Origin: Agelaius tricolor
Lineage: Eukaryota; Chordata; Aves; Passeriformes; Icteridae
Length of the DNA stretch: 64,000 nucleotides
Direction of reading: 5' to 3'
Assembly (NCBI GenBank): GCA_023055355.1
Contig: JALJCS010000024.1
Location: forward strand, 8,757,501-8,821,500
A program made the position numbers and the translations under genes. The notes beneath the pieces were generated by a model. That model was not told the origin of the DNA and ran no database searches. It was given only the letters and a program-made list of their open reading frames with translations. Of the stretch, positions 14,996-27,500 are shown piece after piece; the stretch's first letter is position 1; each line of letters starts with the position of its first letter.

Positions 14996-17815
14996 AAGAA
15001 GAAAACTGAGAATGACTTTTTTTATTTACAAACCTACAAAACCTACGTTATGCTGATTCCTTGCTTGACCTAACCTCACTCTTGCAAATTGCTGGAGGTT
15101 TTTTTCCATACAAGTGGACACGATTCTGAACTCTGACATGAGTCATTGTTATTTCTACGGCTATAAATTTTTTTCTATTAACTGATAATTAAGAAAGCAC
15201 CATGATTGATAGCAAACTGAGGTTGTTAATGGTCTGTCTGAACTTCCTTTCAGTGCTCTGACCTGGAATAATTCATTTGAGGAACAGGGTTAAAAACCTT
15301 CATGTCACTTGACAATTTTGCTAGTCAGACTTTAAAAAAAAAATTCTCTCAAGTTATGGATGTGGAACATAAACACTTTGAGCTCCACAATTTTTCCCAA
15401 TTTTATACTAGACATTTTTCATCTGACAGTTTTTGACAGATGGAAGTGCCAGGAGAACTGTATGAGTTGCTGTATAAGGATCAAATTATTCAAATTGCAT
15501 TTTTTTGTCTTAATACCTTTTTTCAGTATGATAACTGATTATTTTTATAGTGCAATAAAAATAATATAATAATCAAAAATACTGAAATAATTTACTCCAT
15601 TTTAAATGGCACAGGAGACAAATACAGAATAGAAGCTAAAATTTATCTTTCAATAAGATTCCAGTTTTGGCCCAATGTTGATTGAATTCAAAGAAAGCAG
15701 GGGCAAGAAAGCAAGACTTAGAGGAAATCTTCCCCTATTGTATTCATCTTTAATATAAAATTTAAATTTATAAGAAGTAAAATTACAAGAATAAGATTTT
15801 TTTTTTCAAGTTAGTAATACCCAAAGACAGAGCTACTTTTCAGTGATTCTGAGGGTTTAATATGCATTTAATAAAAGGATGTTAGCATAGTATTTTGAAA
15901 ATGTCAGTAACTAAATGCTAATCCCACTGAAATCACTGGCGTTCGTACCTGCACCAGAGCGCAAAGGTCAGGTTATACAGAATTTCTTCCAAAACTGAAA
16001 TCACAGGGAAGGATTGTTTGCCTATGTTTAGTTCAAACAGAAGAATGTAAGTGGAAAGTAACTATTTTTACCTGCACATTAAGGTTCTATAAAATGTATG
16101 TTCTCCTTTTTTACATATTCCTTCTTTAGCCCTGATTCAAAATCAAGAACCTAATTTGAGGTATTTACATCTCTGTGAATTTATTTGCAGATAGTTTTGT
16201 TACACAGATGACCTCCCTGTGTGGAGAGTAAGGAGAGGCCTGTGCATTGCAGAAAAGCAGCACAATCCCTGCTCTTGAAGTTTCTATAATGCACACTTTT
16301 TCAGATTTGCTTTTTGCACAAGGGTGAATGGCATTTCTGCTGTATAAGTCCTTTTGGGACATGTATCTACTCAGCTTATAGATCCCTGAAACAAATTTTT
16401 CACGTGTATCTAAAATATAATTGCTTTTTCCCCCAGTGGACTTGGAAATTATGTGGGGCCCAAGAAGAAATAACTCATGATACTCTTTTAAAAAAATAAA
16501 AAAGATGCTATTAGGTTCTTAATAACAATGGATTCTGCTGTAACGGGATCACAGTATATGATAAGCAAGGGCAAAAGACCCTATCTTTATCAAGAACTTT
16601 TTTTCTATTTGTAAAATACATTTTTTCCTAGTCTGTAAATGCCTTGGGTATCTGAGACAACTTCAAAAACAGTGATGTTTTCCTTACTGAAAAATTACGG
16701 TTTCAAAGTAACAGAAGAAGATTTCTCTTCTAAAAAGGCATAACTTGCCTCCTGCTTTTGAAATCCTGCCATCAATATGTTTTACTGAAGAGAGTGGCAA
16801 TTGCTGCAATGTCACTCCATCTCTTGACAGCCCAGACTGCACAGGATTTTTGCCTGCTTTTCACTCTTCCCTGAGACCATCCATTCCCCCCTGGCAGTAC
16901 AATATGAGGGCAGGAGTTTGGACACATCAGGAGGCAGCTGAGCCTGCCCTGCCCTGCCTGACACACCAGTGGCACAGGGCAGTGTGGGGTCTCACATGAA
17001 GTCAACATTTTGCCCATTCTAGGTCTTTGGGTTTTTTGTCTGCTCAGCCCCCCTTCCAAGAAAAAGAAAAAAACAATCCAAAGAGGCAAATTATTTTACA
17101 GTCTGATACCAAGTATCACACAGGCTTTTCCCCACAGCTTTGATTTCACTTTAAGGTACTGAAAATAATGAACATAACCTTGTACAGTCACCCTGAAAGG
17201 TCTTACTGAAAAGTATTGAGCAGACTTTCAGGGAACACCAGTCATCACTTAGAGCATGCAATAGGTTTTCTTACACTTGTTTTCTCAGGATGTTGCTGAG
17301 AACAGGATGTTGCTGAGTTTTTGGGGCCTCTTAGACTAGTGAGTTGTCAGGTTATGGACTCAGTCCAAGGCAGATTTGAAGTGGAATTGAGTGTATCTTT
17401 AAAAACTGACCCATACTTCCAAATGCCTAAACTACTGTTTTCCTGCCTTTTTACATTACTTAAGTGAGCCAAATCCAAATTGCTTGGAGTACCTTGCAAG
17501 ACATAAATCACAAAAAAAAATGGTTGGAGATTTTTTTTTCTCATGACTGTGTTTCTCAGATTTCATCCAATGTTGATTTTCCAAGGGGAAAAAAACCCTT
17601 AAAATATGCATAAATGACTCCTTTAAGCACATCCTAAAGATAACAAATATGGTCTGTCATTGTCATGACTTCTCTGTTTCAACACACTACAGATTATCTG
17701 ATGGTTCAAGTCCCAGTTTTGTAAACAAGTCTATTTGGATACCTTACTGCTGGGACTACTTGATTGTTTTATTTTTCTTTGCTCTGATTATTTTCTTTTC
17801 TTTTGTGATAACCAG
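14996..17815. other. Intergenic DNA upstream of the orphan exon
   Basis: AT-rich with A/T homopolymers. No upstream exon that would splice to 17816 could be identified. Short open frames (15360-15569 +, 16745-16999 +, 16772-17089 -) have no recognisable domains. Confidence 0.4.
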
Positions 17816-17966
17816 TGATAAGAAGATTATAGGAAGACTGGGGATCCCTGTGACTAAGCTTCACCGAGTCCTGCCTAAAGCTTGTGAAGATTATTTCTAC
17901 AGTAATGAAGTTACCCTTGATAGAGTAGAACTTTATAATGAATTATTGAGAATAAAGACAGTTTGA
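17816..17966 (+). CDS. Unidentified candidate terminal coding exon (49 residues)
   Basis: An ORF ending at TGA (17964-17966) reads DKKIIGRLGIPVTKLHRVLP at its start and VTLDRVELYNELLRIKTV at its end. It looks protein-like: charged, amphipathic and of mixed composition, unlike the chance ORFs around it. It is preceded by a strong acceptor, a long pyrimidine tract followed by ATAACCAG at 17808-17815. The open frame continues upstream to 17649, but its hydrophobic LIVLFFFALIIFFSF stretch is just the translated pyrimidine tract, so the real start is probably the splice junction, with one leftover base (phase). I do not recognise the family. A helix-loop-helix feel reminiscent of a degenerate EF-hand is only an impression. 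It could be the last exon of an unlisted gene, an alternative terminal exon, or a pseudogene remnant. Confidence 0.45.
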
Positions 17967-18286
17967 AACACTGCATGAATATTTGGTCTTAAAGCTAAAA
18001 AGTACTTTTTCAAGCTAGAGGACATGTATTTCAAATAGGGACGTTTCCACAGATTTGCTTTCTGCTGCTTTGTGTTAAAAGATGATTAGTTTAAGAAGTT
18101 TATTGGGTACAAAGTATGACGTACAGTTACTGTGGACCTCAGATTTCCTATTAATGATGTGACTTCAGTTTCCCTGCAAGCAATTCCTTAGGAATCACTT
18201 GATTTATTTTGATGATATTGTGTTCTAGGTGAATTATATGCTGTTCTTTTAATTCTATAAAATAGAATTTGTATTTAAGTAGCGTC

Positions 18287-18292
18287 ATTAAA
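18287..18292 (+). terminator. Possible poly(A) signal ATTAAA after the orphan exon
   Basis: An ATTAAA hexamer lies about 320 bases after the stop at 17966. An AATAAA also occurs inside the last codons (17951-17956). Neither is supported by transcript data. Confidence 0.25.
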
Positions 18293-20344
18293 GATTCATG
18301 GGGAAGAAATTCAATGAATCACTAAGTTGTATTTTGCAGCTGAAGCAGCTTATAGAATGCATATGTACAAATGAAAAAGTGGGGGAGTAATGCCATTTTG
18401 AAGTGTAGCATCGTGAAAACTAAAAATTCAAATAAGAAAAAAGTTCTTTTGAGCCCTTCTGCCTGAGAGAGAGCTTGTCCATGAGGAACAGCTTGTGCTG
18501 TCTGATGATTGTCTTTATGACAGATAGCCCATTATTTAGTCCCTATGGAATTACCACCACAAGACATGAAGTCTTTACCACTCTCTCCAACAGCCTAAGG
18601 ACAAACCCTTAAGTTATCTCACTTTTATATCTGACAGAGGGCACAAAGTGCCTATTTTCTTGCTGGTCTTGTGATGACTTTCTCTGATCTGTGTTTCTCT
18701 GCTGATCAGCTTCCTAACTTCTTCAGGACATTTCTGTGGAAGAAATACTCTGAAGTGTTGCTAGAACCAAGTGCCCTGTTTACAGACCAGAGTGTCTTAT
18801 GGCAGGCAGAGGCTGAAGTGTTACTTAATGTGATGTGCGCATTAAAATTAAAAAAAACCCCAAACAATAAAACTAGAGTCAGTAAAGCCAGCAAATAATG
18901 GAAGTGCTCAGTGCAAGCATACAAATCAATGGTACTGCATGTGCCACAGCAGCCAAGGGCTGTGCTTTTACAACGAAGTACTGGATTGTTCTCCCTAGAG
19001 ATCATATTTTACAGGTCATGATACAAATTAAATAGCTCAAAGAGAGCAATAGCTGCAAGCAATTGAACCGTGGAGAAGAGAAGTTGTGGTTTAATTTTTT
19101 CAAGACCAGCTAAGCATTTACTATTGCCTGAAAAATCTCGACTTCTAAGTACTCCAAGGCTCCTCCCTGCCAACTCTCAACAATTAGAATACAAAAAGGC
19201 AGGTAGGAGCAGGCTGCTGCTGGAATAGCTCAGCCAGTAGGCAAGTCCTTCCCTGCCCATACCCAAAGGCATACAAGAAAGAGAACAGCTGAAAGTGAGC
19301 TTTTAGGCTAAGTAATAGTTGTTGAAAACGCTGGGCTGTGAATTCAGCTCTCCTGTTTTGGGCTACAGAGATCTCATGCATATCCTAAGTGGCCACACAG
19401 TGTACATGCTGACTAAATAGAATTTTCCCTGGTCAAACCTGTTACCTTTGGTATGACCTTCTTGGAATGACTGAGGATGATGAAACAGGACAGAAGAGCA
19501 CATTAAACCTGGCCAGAACAACCCAAATTTTATTAATCAAAATTTAAGGTGCTTAACAAGTTGCATACTCTGTGATACAAAGTAAGCTACAAGCTTGTAC
19601 AGAATTATGCACTTGCATGTCCAATGCTCCCCAAATATTTCTCACAAGAGCACACTTGTGCATCTGGCTGAAGTTAAAGGAGTTCTGACACCCAGCTGGA
19701 CTAAAGACAGAGTTGCCTTAACTAGTGTTCTTCCTTGAGTGACATTCTTCTGTGACCTCAGATTTTCAGTTTCTGCATGGACAGGGAGGAAAAGAAATAT
19801 ATATAAATATAGAATAATAAATAAATATCTATATGTATTTATATATATATATATATTTGGATATCTCAAAGTTGGAACATGTTTACTCAGGTTGCCCCTT
19901 ATAAGTTTGCCCAGGCTCAGCAATTTTGTTACAAACTGAAGCCTGCAGGTTTAATCAATATAAGTCTCAGTTTAATCAAAAAGTCTCACTTTGATTTAGA
20001 TCTGGTTTATATTAAGCTAAACTAAAATGACAGAACCAGGTGTTGGGTTTGTACATGATTTTACACCATTTCAACAAAAGAGCTTAAATTTTAGATAAAT
20101 GCAGACATGCTAGTTATGCCCCAAATCCATGTTATTCCTCTTCTGCTCAGTGCTCAGGTCACAGCATCTCCTGGGCAGGAATGGGGAGGGCATGGGCTGC
20201 ACTGAGGCTCCCGCTGTGGCATCTCAGTATTCCAGCTTTTACTCGGGGAACAAGCCTCCGGCTCCAGGGAGGCTTTACTCTGGGGCAAGAACCCAGGTTT
20301 GATCTGCCAGCATCTGCCTCGCAAGGAGCACTTGGGCTCACCTA
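18293..20344. other. Intergenic DNA before the minisatellite
   Basis: Contains the AT-rich simple repeat at 19795-19858 and otherwise unremarkable sequence. Open frames near 18671-19005 and 19184-19381 lie on both strands and lack domains. Confidence 0.4.
19795..19858. repeat. TA/TAAA-rich simple repeat
   Basis: Impure ATAA and TATA units ending in an uninterrupted (AT)n run at about 19840-19856. Frames through it encode YIYIY-type strings and are spurious. Confidence 0.85.
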
Positions 20345-20907
20345 CCCCGCACCCGGGGGCTGCTGCGCACCCCTGCCCCATCCTGCCCCGTACCCGGGGC
20401 TGCTGTGCACACCTGCCCCATCCTGCCCGCACCGGGGGCTGCTGCGCACACCTGCCTCATCCTGCCCGGGGGCTGCTGTGCACACCTGCCTCATCCTGCC
20501 CCGTATCCGAGACTGCTGCGCACACCTGCCCCATCCTGCCCGTACCCGGGGCTGCTGCGCACACCTGCCCCATCCTGCCCGCACCGGGGGCTGCTGCGCA
20601 CCCCTGCCCCATCCTGCCCGTACCCGGGGCTGCTGTGCACACCTGCCCCATCCTGCCCCGTACCCGGGGGCTGCTGCGCACACCTGCCCCATCCTGCCCG
20701 CACTGGGGGCTGCTGCGCACACCTGCCCCATCCTGCCCGCACCGGGGGCTGCTGCGCACACCTGCCCCATCCTGCCCGGGGGCTGCTGCACACACCTGCC
20801 CCATCCTGCCCCGTACCCGGGGCTGCTGCGCACACCTGACCCATCCTGCCCGGGGGCTGCTGCGCACACCTGCCCCATCCTGCCCGCAGCCGGGGCTGCT
20901 GCCCGCC
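20345..20907. repeat. GC-rich minisatellite, 14 full units plus a partial, unit 34-41 bp
   Basis: Each unit has a variable head (CCCCGTACCC, CCCGCACC, or the head missing) followed by GGGGCTGCTG, YGCACACC and TGCCCCATCCTG. By eye the unit lengths are 41, 40, 39, 34, 40, 39, 39, 39, 41, 39, 39, 34, 40 and 34, then a degenerate partial unit from 20883. The three 34-bp units lack the GTACCC or GCACC head. Because 39 is a multiple of three, long open frames run through the array on both strands (for example 20181-21314 + and 20342-21223 -). These repetitive HTCPILP or GQDGAG strings are artefacts. Twelve units carry CACCTG. The array directly abuts the CpG island. Confidence 0.95.
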
Positions 20908-21620
20908 CCCCCCGCCTTTGTTCCGCTGGCTCCGCCTCGGCGCTGTCCCCTCCCCGCGGGGCGGGCCCGGCCCGGGGGCGGTGGGAGCGGGCTGCTGCTC
21001 CCGCCCCGCTGTCCCCTCCCCGCTGTCCCCTGCCGGCGCGGCGCTGGCTGCGCTCCGCGGCAGAGCGGGGCTGCGGGAGGAGCCGCGGGAGGAGCCGCGC
21101 TCGGCCGCTTTGTGCCGGCAGCCGCCGCAGGACGGCCGCAAAGGTAGGAGGGCTCCGGCCCCGCTCGCCGCCGCCCGCCCCGGGCAGCATCCCTGCCGAG
21201 CTCCGCGGGCGGAGAGGGAGCACGGCAGGGAAGAAGAGGGAGGGAAAGGGCTGGATCCAGAAATGGGCTTTTTCAGCCGCTGCTCCGTTGCTGCTCCCGG
21301 CAGCCCCGTGCTAGGAAAGCTGTGGGTTTACTGGGGAAAAAAAAGCTGAAAAAAATAGAAAAAAAAAAAAAAGTCTCGCTCGTTTTCTCGGCCGGGAGCA
21401 GCACATGGAAAGAGCTGGAGGGAACCCGGTTATCGGGCGGTGGCGGCCCCTGCCCGGGCTGTGGAAGGGCAGGAGCCCGGCCGAGATCCTCCGGAACGCA
21501 GCCCTCTGTCTGTCCGCCATCCCGAAACTCGCATCCCTTCCCGGGAAAGGCACCGGCCCCGCAGCCGCGCTGCTGCTTTGTACCGCTGCGAGCTTCCTTA
21601 TTTTCTGCCTTGCGGGGTGG
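20890..21620. promoter_or_regulatory. AFAP1: CpG-island promoter, probable AFAP1 promoter
   Basis: GC content and CpG density rise sharply compared with the surrounding AT-rich DNA. GC boxes are visible (ggggcggg at 20958-20965, gggggcgg at about 20974-20981, ccgccccgc near 21001), and there is no obvious TATA box. A tandem 'gggaggagccgc' occurs near 21074-21099. This is a typical housekeeping-type vertebrate promoter. The + orientation is inferred from the splice donor at 21144 and from conserved ABLIM-AFAP1 gene order. Bidirectional activity is possible. Confidence 0.75.
21040..21143 (+). other. AFAP1: Probable non-coding first exon of AFAP1
   Basis: The GC-rich segment ends in CCGCAAAG followed by GTAGGAG, a good 5' splice site at 21143/21144. 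There is no ATG beginning a credible protein, which fits AFAP1, whose first exon is untranslated as I recall. It argues mildly against AFAP1L2, where I would expect coding sequence (MERYK-like) close to the start. AFAP1 is an actin-filament-associated adaptor with two PH domains that binds and activates Src. Its coding exons would lie beyond the right edge of the window. The transcription start is not determinable here, so the left boundary is nominal. Confidence 0.5.
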
Positions 21621-23586
21621 GCTGAGGTGGTCTCCCCGCAGGCTGGGCCATTTGATCTGTTTCATCATAGCCGAGAGATTGCATCATGTTACAGTCCTGG
21701 AGTCAGTCAGGGCACAGGCGAACAGAACCATCTTTCCAGATCCATCCCCTCGGCTTCCCGGGCCGACCCCCTCCTTGATTTCCTGTTGAGCTGAGGAGCA
21801 GCCTGCCATTGGAGGCTGGGGGGGACCGGGCACAGCGACGTGGTTCGATTTCTTCCACTGAGAGGTTTTTTGGAAACTCGAGTTTCTCGGTCCTACGCGC
21901 GGTATATGTCTTGTGTAGAGGGCTTAGAGGAAACTTGCCAAAGATTTAGGCGGTAGGAAAATAATGGGCGGCAAAAGAGGCAGATAAACTGCCAAAAGCA
22001 GGAGTCGCTCCATAAGCTAAAAGCTCTGGAGTGGCAGGAGGTGAGTGGGTTCAGGCAGGCATCCCTCGGCAACCCAGGTATTCACCTGCCCTAAAGGATA
22101 GTGCAGCTGAGTAAATGCACACTGAAAGGCAAGACAAGGCACATGTGAGAAACAGAGAAGCATTTAGCTCATTTCCTCTCTGGAGGATCTCCTTTATGAT
22201 CATTTTGATGCAAACACTTGGTGTGCCTGTGCCTGTTCTGTTTATTGTATTACTGAAGTTTGCGGCTGAGGTCCAACTATGAAATGATAAATCTCAAAAG
22301 CAGAGAGATCCAATTAAATCATGTACTTCAGTCTAAGGCTTCTTAAGGCGACAGATTCTGCTGTCCTTTGTGCAGCTCTTTGTTTTGTTCCATAGGGGAA
22401 AAAAATGTTGTGGCAGGGCTTGGTTCAGTTCTCAGAGGTATCCATAACAATTAATGATTATTCCATAACTAGTGTCTCGCCCTTGCAGGTGCTCTGCTAC
22501 TGTTTGCTCCGAGTGTTACAGGGCCACTCTTTTCCTTTCATGAAAATCATAGTATTGTGAACCTTTTTTTGTGTGCCTTTCTGAGAATGGTCGGTGCAGG
22601 GGCACAAGGGAGCAGCTTGGCAGCCAGATGGATCAATCCATCAGTGCTCTCGGATATGGGCGCCTGGTGCCTTTCCGTCATCCCTTATGCCTCCTGGTGG
22701 TTTCCATGGGAAGAACTGCACAATTACTTTCTTGTTTTGAACGAACCATTTTTCCTTTTAGAACTGGTGTAAAAGAAGAGCAAATGCTACATGAGAGCAA
22801 GAGGGAGAGTATCCCGTCTTTCTGGGGCTATAGGGCCCCACATGGGTTTAAGAAGAATTTGAAATGGATTTGAAAAAGAAGGATCTACAGTTTTCTTTGT
22901 GTGTTAGCCAGTGATTGCAGTGACAAGCCGGCAAACAGAACAATGAGCAGATACTCACTGCCTTTGGTGATATGTGGCACTGTTTGGTGTTTCCTAGGAA
23001 ATTTGTCATCAAAAGTCAAAGTGTTATATTGTGTTCCTGTGGCTTGGGTAGATTTTTAGTTGAAGGGATTTGGAAGGTCTGTGGGGTTAAATCTGAAGTA
23101 TTGAAGCAGTGCCAACGAGGACAGTGTAAAATGCAAGACTTCAATAGATCAACCACTTACATAATTTCAAAATTTTACAATCTTAGTGAAGGATGATTTT
23201 CCTTTTTCTCTCCTGAAGTTCTCAGAGTTGAAGAGATACTGTCTGACACATAAAACCCAAAAGCAAATATTGAAGTCTCAGTGGGACAGACTGTGTTTGG
23301 TACATGTATGACAAATTCCTTACAGTGGTGCAAAGACAACTTGCTGTAAGACCAGGAATTGTATTGCCCTGCTGCTTGCTGCAGTCTCCCTTGTGACACT
23401 GCCTCAGGACAAAGAGCCAGCGGTTCAGGGCTGGTTGATGCTATCTGGAGTCGACTGATTTAATTTCCATGCATTTTCAAAAGTTTTGTGTCTGATAGGT
23501 CAGTCAGGGGGAGTGTGGTATCCAGGAGCCCTCCTGGTTAACTGCTTTGTTCAAAGCTGTGCTCTTTGTTTCCTGAGGAGGGGTTG

Positions 23587-23612
23587 AGGAGGAAGAGGAG
23601 GAGGAGGAAGAG
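23587..23612 (+). repeat. Homopurine GGA/GAA tract
   Basis: Short AGGAGG/AAGAGG run, a possible triplex or GAGA-type element; otherwise simple sequence. Confidence 0.8.
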
Positions 23613-24454
23613 ATGTACTTTATATTCATTTGCAGATCTCCAGCTGAGGTGGGAGGGTGGGATGCAAAGACTTGCACCTCCAAACTCCTGTATAGCTTAG
23701 TCTACTCTGTTCTGTTATGGGTTAGTCATAGTAAAGCATACTGTGGCAATTTTCCAAAAAAATTATGCATCCCTTCCAGCTGTGCAGTTCAACTGGTTTT
23801 AGGTGTGAATGACACCTAGCTACTGGTATGGTTCTAACTTCCCTTACTCATCACTTCATTGACAAATAGTGTTTCATCTGGTGTAGAAACTGTCTGGGCT
23901 GGGCAGGTGACTGGGTTACACACTCAGTATGTGTTATTCCAGATCACTATACTTCTAATGTAAAGTGTTTTTAGGCTCACAGTTGAACTCCTAATAGTCA
24001 AACCCATCAAGATTAATAGAAATGTTCAAGTCAGCCTGAGGACTGCAGGTACTGTGAACTCTGAGCTTTCAGTGAAGGACTGAAAAAAACAGATCTTGAA
24101 TGTACTCCTCCATCTGTAAGGGTTGTCTAGGAGGGATTAGTTTTAGGAATTAGTTTTCCTACTATGAAGCACCCCAAGCTGACCTTAGAGCAATTTAAGT
24201 TTCCAAGACCATACCAGGTGTCTTTTTGGGGAGTGTCTGCATGGAGCCATACCAGAGCAGTCTGTCAGCACAGAATGAGCAGGTAGGAATGCATGTGGCT
24301 GCAGTGGCACAGGGATGAGCCTGAGCTCAGAGTGCAGGGGTTGCACCAGCACAGCTGTCTCACTGCACCAACCTGTCCATGCACACATGAAGGTCTGCCT
24401 TTTGTAGTGCATCACTGCTCTAAAACATTTTGTGTCTATTCAATTGCTCTTTCT

Positions 24455-24512
24455 CTACTATCTGATTATCTTTAGGGCCCCTCCAAACCCAAACTATTCT
24501 ATGATACTCTGT
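24455..24512 (+). mobile_element. CR1 LINE 3' terminus
   Basis: A 'gattatctttagggcccctc' block is followed by 'caaacccaaactattctatg' and 'atactctgtga'. This is the CR1 3' end with its terminal ATTCTATG-type repeats, read in + orientation. Only the last ~60 bases are recognisable. Confidence 0.75.
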
Positions 24513-27500
24513 GATCAGAAGTTAATTCTTGACTCTCCAGGTCATGAAAGACATGCTGCTGTGAGTAATGTTAATGAATAATGTTGCAGGCACATAGCTT
24601 GGGTATGTGCAGTGGGGGATATCTCATAGCAGGTAACAGTCTTTTGGGACATCATCTCTATTTTCCAGAGATATGGCAAGTAATTAAAACCTGAATGGCA
24701 AAACTGCCATCGGTTTCCCCTTTGCCATCCTAGCAAAAAGTCAGCAATGGCTCAGTGTGCATAGAAAGGTTTGACTGCCAAAGGTGCTGAGCACCCTTAA
24801 CACAGCAATGCCCAAATGAGCTGCTGGTGGTTACCTCTCCAAGTATGCCTTGGAGAATACAGGAGGCTGTGGAAAGGATAAATCAATAGCTCTTTTATAT
24901 TTTGCCAGTGTTCATCAAGAAATCTAGGAAAGAAACTCCTAAGAGGATTTTTTTAATCAGCTGGATCTTGTATAGATACTGCTCTTTACATGTATTGGTA
25001 TTTTAAAAATCGATTGTGTATGTTTGGCAGTAAAAGGAGCAAACTGATAGACGTGTCTTTTCTAAATCTCTTTCTTAAACTGGAACAGGAAAAAAAAAAT
25101 CAATGTATTATTCCTTTTATGGTGACATAGTGGTGGGATTTTTTTAACTATCTAGGGGATGCCTGCTGCCAAGATCTCTCTGCCATTATGTAGTTTTGAG
25201 CTGAGTGATAAAGACTCTTTCTCTAAGACAGATGTTCGTAATGGCCTTACTGTGCCAAAATCTTTGTGAGTACAAAATGCTGTATAAAAATATTTCCATC
25301 CATTAATGGTGAGTGCCAGAAAAGAGTACACAAGTGGTTTCAAATTTAATCTGTAATGTAGCTGATGTCTCAAAGATAACAACATCTTACCCCCAAGAAA
25401 TCCAACACTGTATGTGAGGTAATTGCTATGACTTACACTGAATATATATAATTCATTAGGGGACTGTCATTATATCATGCTTGTGAATTCCCCAAAGTCT
25501 CTTATCAGTGTCCTCATGACATCTCAACATCTATGGAAAAGATGATTTTGGTGTCCCACTTGAGTGGCTGATGCTCTGGCTTGCCAGTAGCCACTTCCAG
25601 TGAGCATGCTTGCCTTGTTCATTTAAAATGAATAGACTTTGAGAAAGGAGCTTAGTTCATATATTCACATCATCAGAGATAGCACTCTCTCACAGGGAAT
25701 ATGTAGTGGTATGTTATCTCAGTCTTGCAGAAGAGCAAATAGTAAAAGCTCTTTTATGTGCAGCTTTCATGCTAAACTACTCTGCACTGTCTTCAAAGTA
25801 TAAATGCTCAATATTTGGCCAGTTGCTGTGGATAGATTTTTTTTTTTTTTTTTTTTGGTCCAAATAATGATCTTTAAGTATGTCTTGGAAACTTATCTGG
25901 TCTTTCATGGGTTACACATGCTTATGGCATTCCTGTTAGAAACTGGAAGAGAGGAGAAGGCAAGGTAAGGACGGAATTTCCCTGTTATTAGCAATTAGCG
26001 GATCCAGATTTTATTCTCCTGTACCATTTTTTGCCAGGAGCAGCTGCAAAGGGAGAATTACACTGTGACCTTCACAGCACTTCCTAGTGCCATCATCAAT
26101 CAGATCTGGCAGGAGCTTTATCACATCTATCAGTGTGGCTCATAAGCCACATGCTGTCTAGTCTGGGGGGAAAAACAAACAAACAATGGGAGCTACTGTA
26201 GGGTTTGTTTAAAATAAAACAGCCAGGAGTGAGCTTTTCCCATATGTGCCAGCTTTGTAGGCAGATTTCTGTTTTTGCCTGTGCTTTTGGGCTGATTAAT
26301 AAAAGATGATGGTTGTAAAGCAGTGGAAGAGATTTTCACTACATTTCAATGGCACTGGCAACTCATTCACAAGTATGTAAATTGCAGCTTCAACATTTCT
26401 CAGGCAATGCTCTTCAGTCCCATTCTAACCCTCAGCATTATTTTTACTAAGGCATTTATGCAGTTAGATTAATTCAGGTGTTTTCTACACAGGTAAATGT
26501 TACAGAATAAATAAGTGTTTTCAGACCTCTCTGATTCTTATATGAAATAACAAAGCTTTCTCAGATTAAGTGGTTTGCTATTTTTTTTTTTTTTTGGTAG
26601 GATCATGTGTGCCTTTGTGGGCTACTCTAGGTCTCTTCCAGAGGCAAGTTCATAATGTAGCAGCCAAGGGCAGCTGATCAGTTGCAGCATCTCCCTTTTC
26701 AGCATGCAAAACATTTTTAACATCTTGTAAATGGCTGGTTTGTTCTCTGCTTGGTTGGTTGGTTTCCCCTATTTACCTTGGTCTGATTATGGAGTTTTAC
26801 TAAAATTTAAAACATTTTGTGTTCTTACAATTTTTCATTGTTACACCAAGTTCATTGCTGTTTTCAAATTCCTTTGCTCTCCTTTTCTTGCTATCTGCAC
26901 TAGATAAAACTTTCTTGCTTTCCTTGCCTGTGCTCAATACAGTGACAGGTTGTCACCTCATGCCTGACTTGCTGGCAGGCACAGTCCTTGCTGACAGGGA
27001 GATGGGAGAGCAAGAAGCAATGGGGACAGGCAGAATTGCTACTGTATGTGGAATTCTAGCTGCCTTCATGGTGGTGATATGTTTGTATGGGATATATACA
27101 AATGAAGATGTACATGTATATAGATAAATAAAGATGTGTAGGTGATATGTTAGAGCTGCCTTTGTCACACAGGTTTTTTGAGAAAAAAGGCTAATAGATA
27201 AATAAATGTACTGTTATACTTTTGAATAAAAGATTAAGGCCTTGAGCTTCAAACTGCTAGTGTTAATGGCCAACAGCAGGGTGTGATCTATAATTTCTGG
27301 GGTTTTTAACCAGCCAGTTCTTGGCAGAAGCCATCTTGGTACCAGATCTGGGCAAGGAAGTTTGAAATGCCATATGAAATGAGCAGGTGCAAGGAAAAGG
27401 CACATAAAATGTGAAATACACTTAGCAAAAGGTTATCTATTCTGTCAGGAAAAAAGAAGTCACGTGAACTGGCTAGCTGGTTATGGAAATAATTACTTTT

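Noticed and set aside
14718..15073. Hydrophobic ORFs rich in F, W and G (three overlapping frames)
   Set aside because: They translate the (TA)n and G/T low-complexity tract and have no informative residues.
17649..17815. N-terminal extension with an apparent transmembrane segment before the orphan exon
   Set aside because: The hydrophobic LIVLFFFALIIFFSF is what a splice-site pyrimidine tract encodes when translated; the likely exon start is 17816.
20181..21314. Very long open frames on both strands (up to 377 residues) across 20.2-21.3 kb
   Set aside because: They are produced by a minisatellite with a mostly 39-bp, stop-free GC-rich unit and by the CpG island. The translations are tandem HTCPILP/GAAAHTC or GQDGAGVRSS strings in several frames at once, not a protein family.
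26819..27127. 102-residue ORF with a hydrophobic end (GILAAFMVVICLYGIY)
   Set aside because: It starts in T-rich intronic DNA, shows no family resemblance, and hydrophobic runs are common in translated T-rich sequence.
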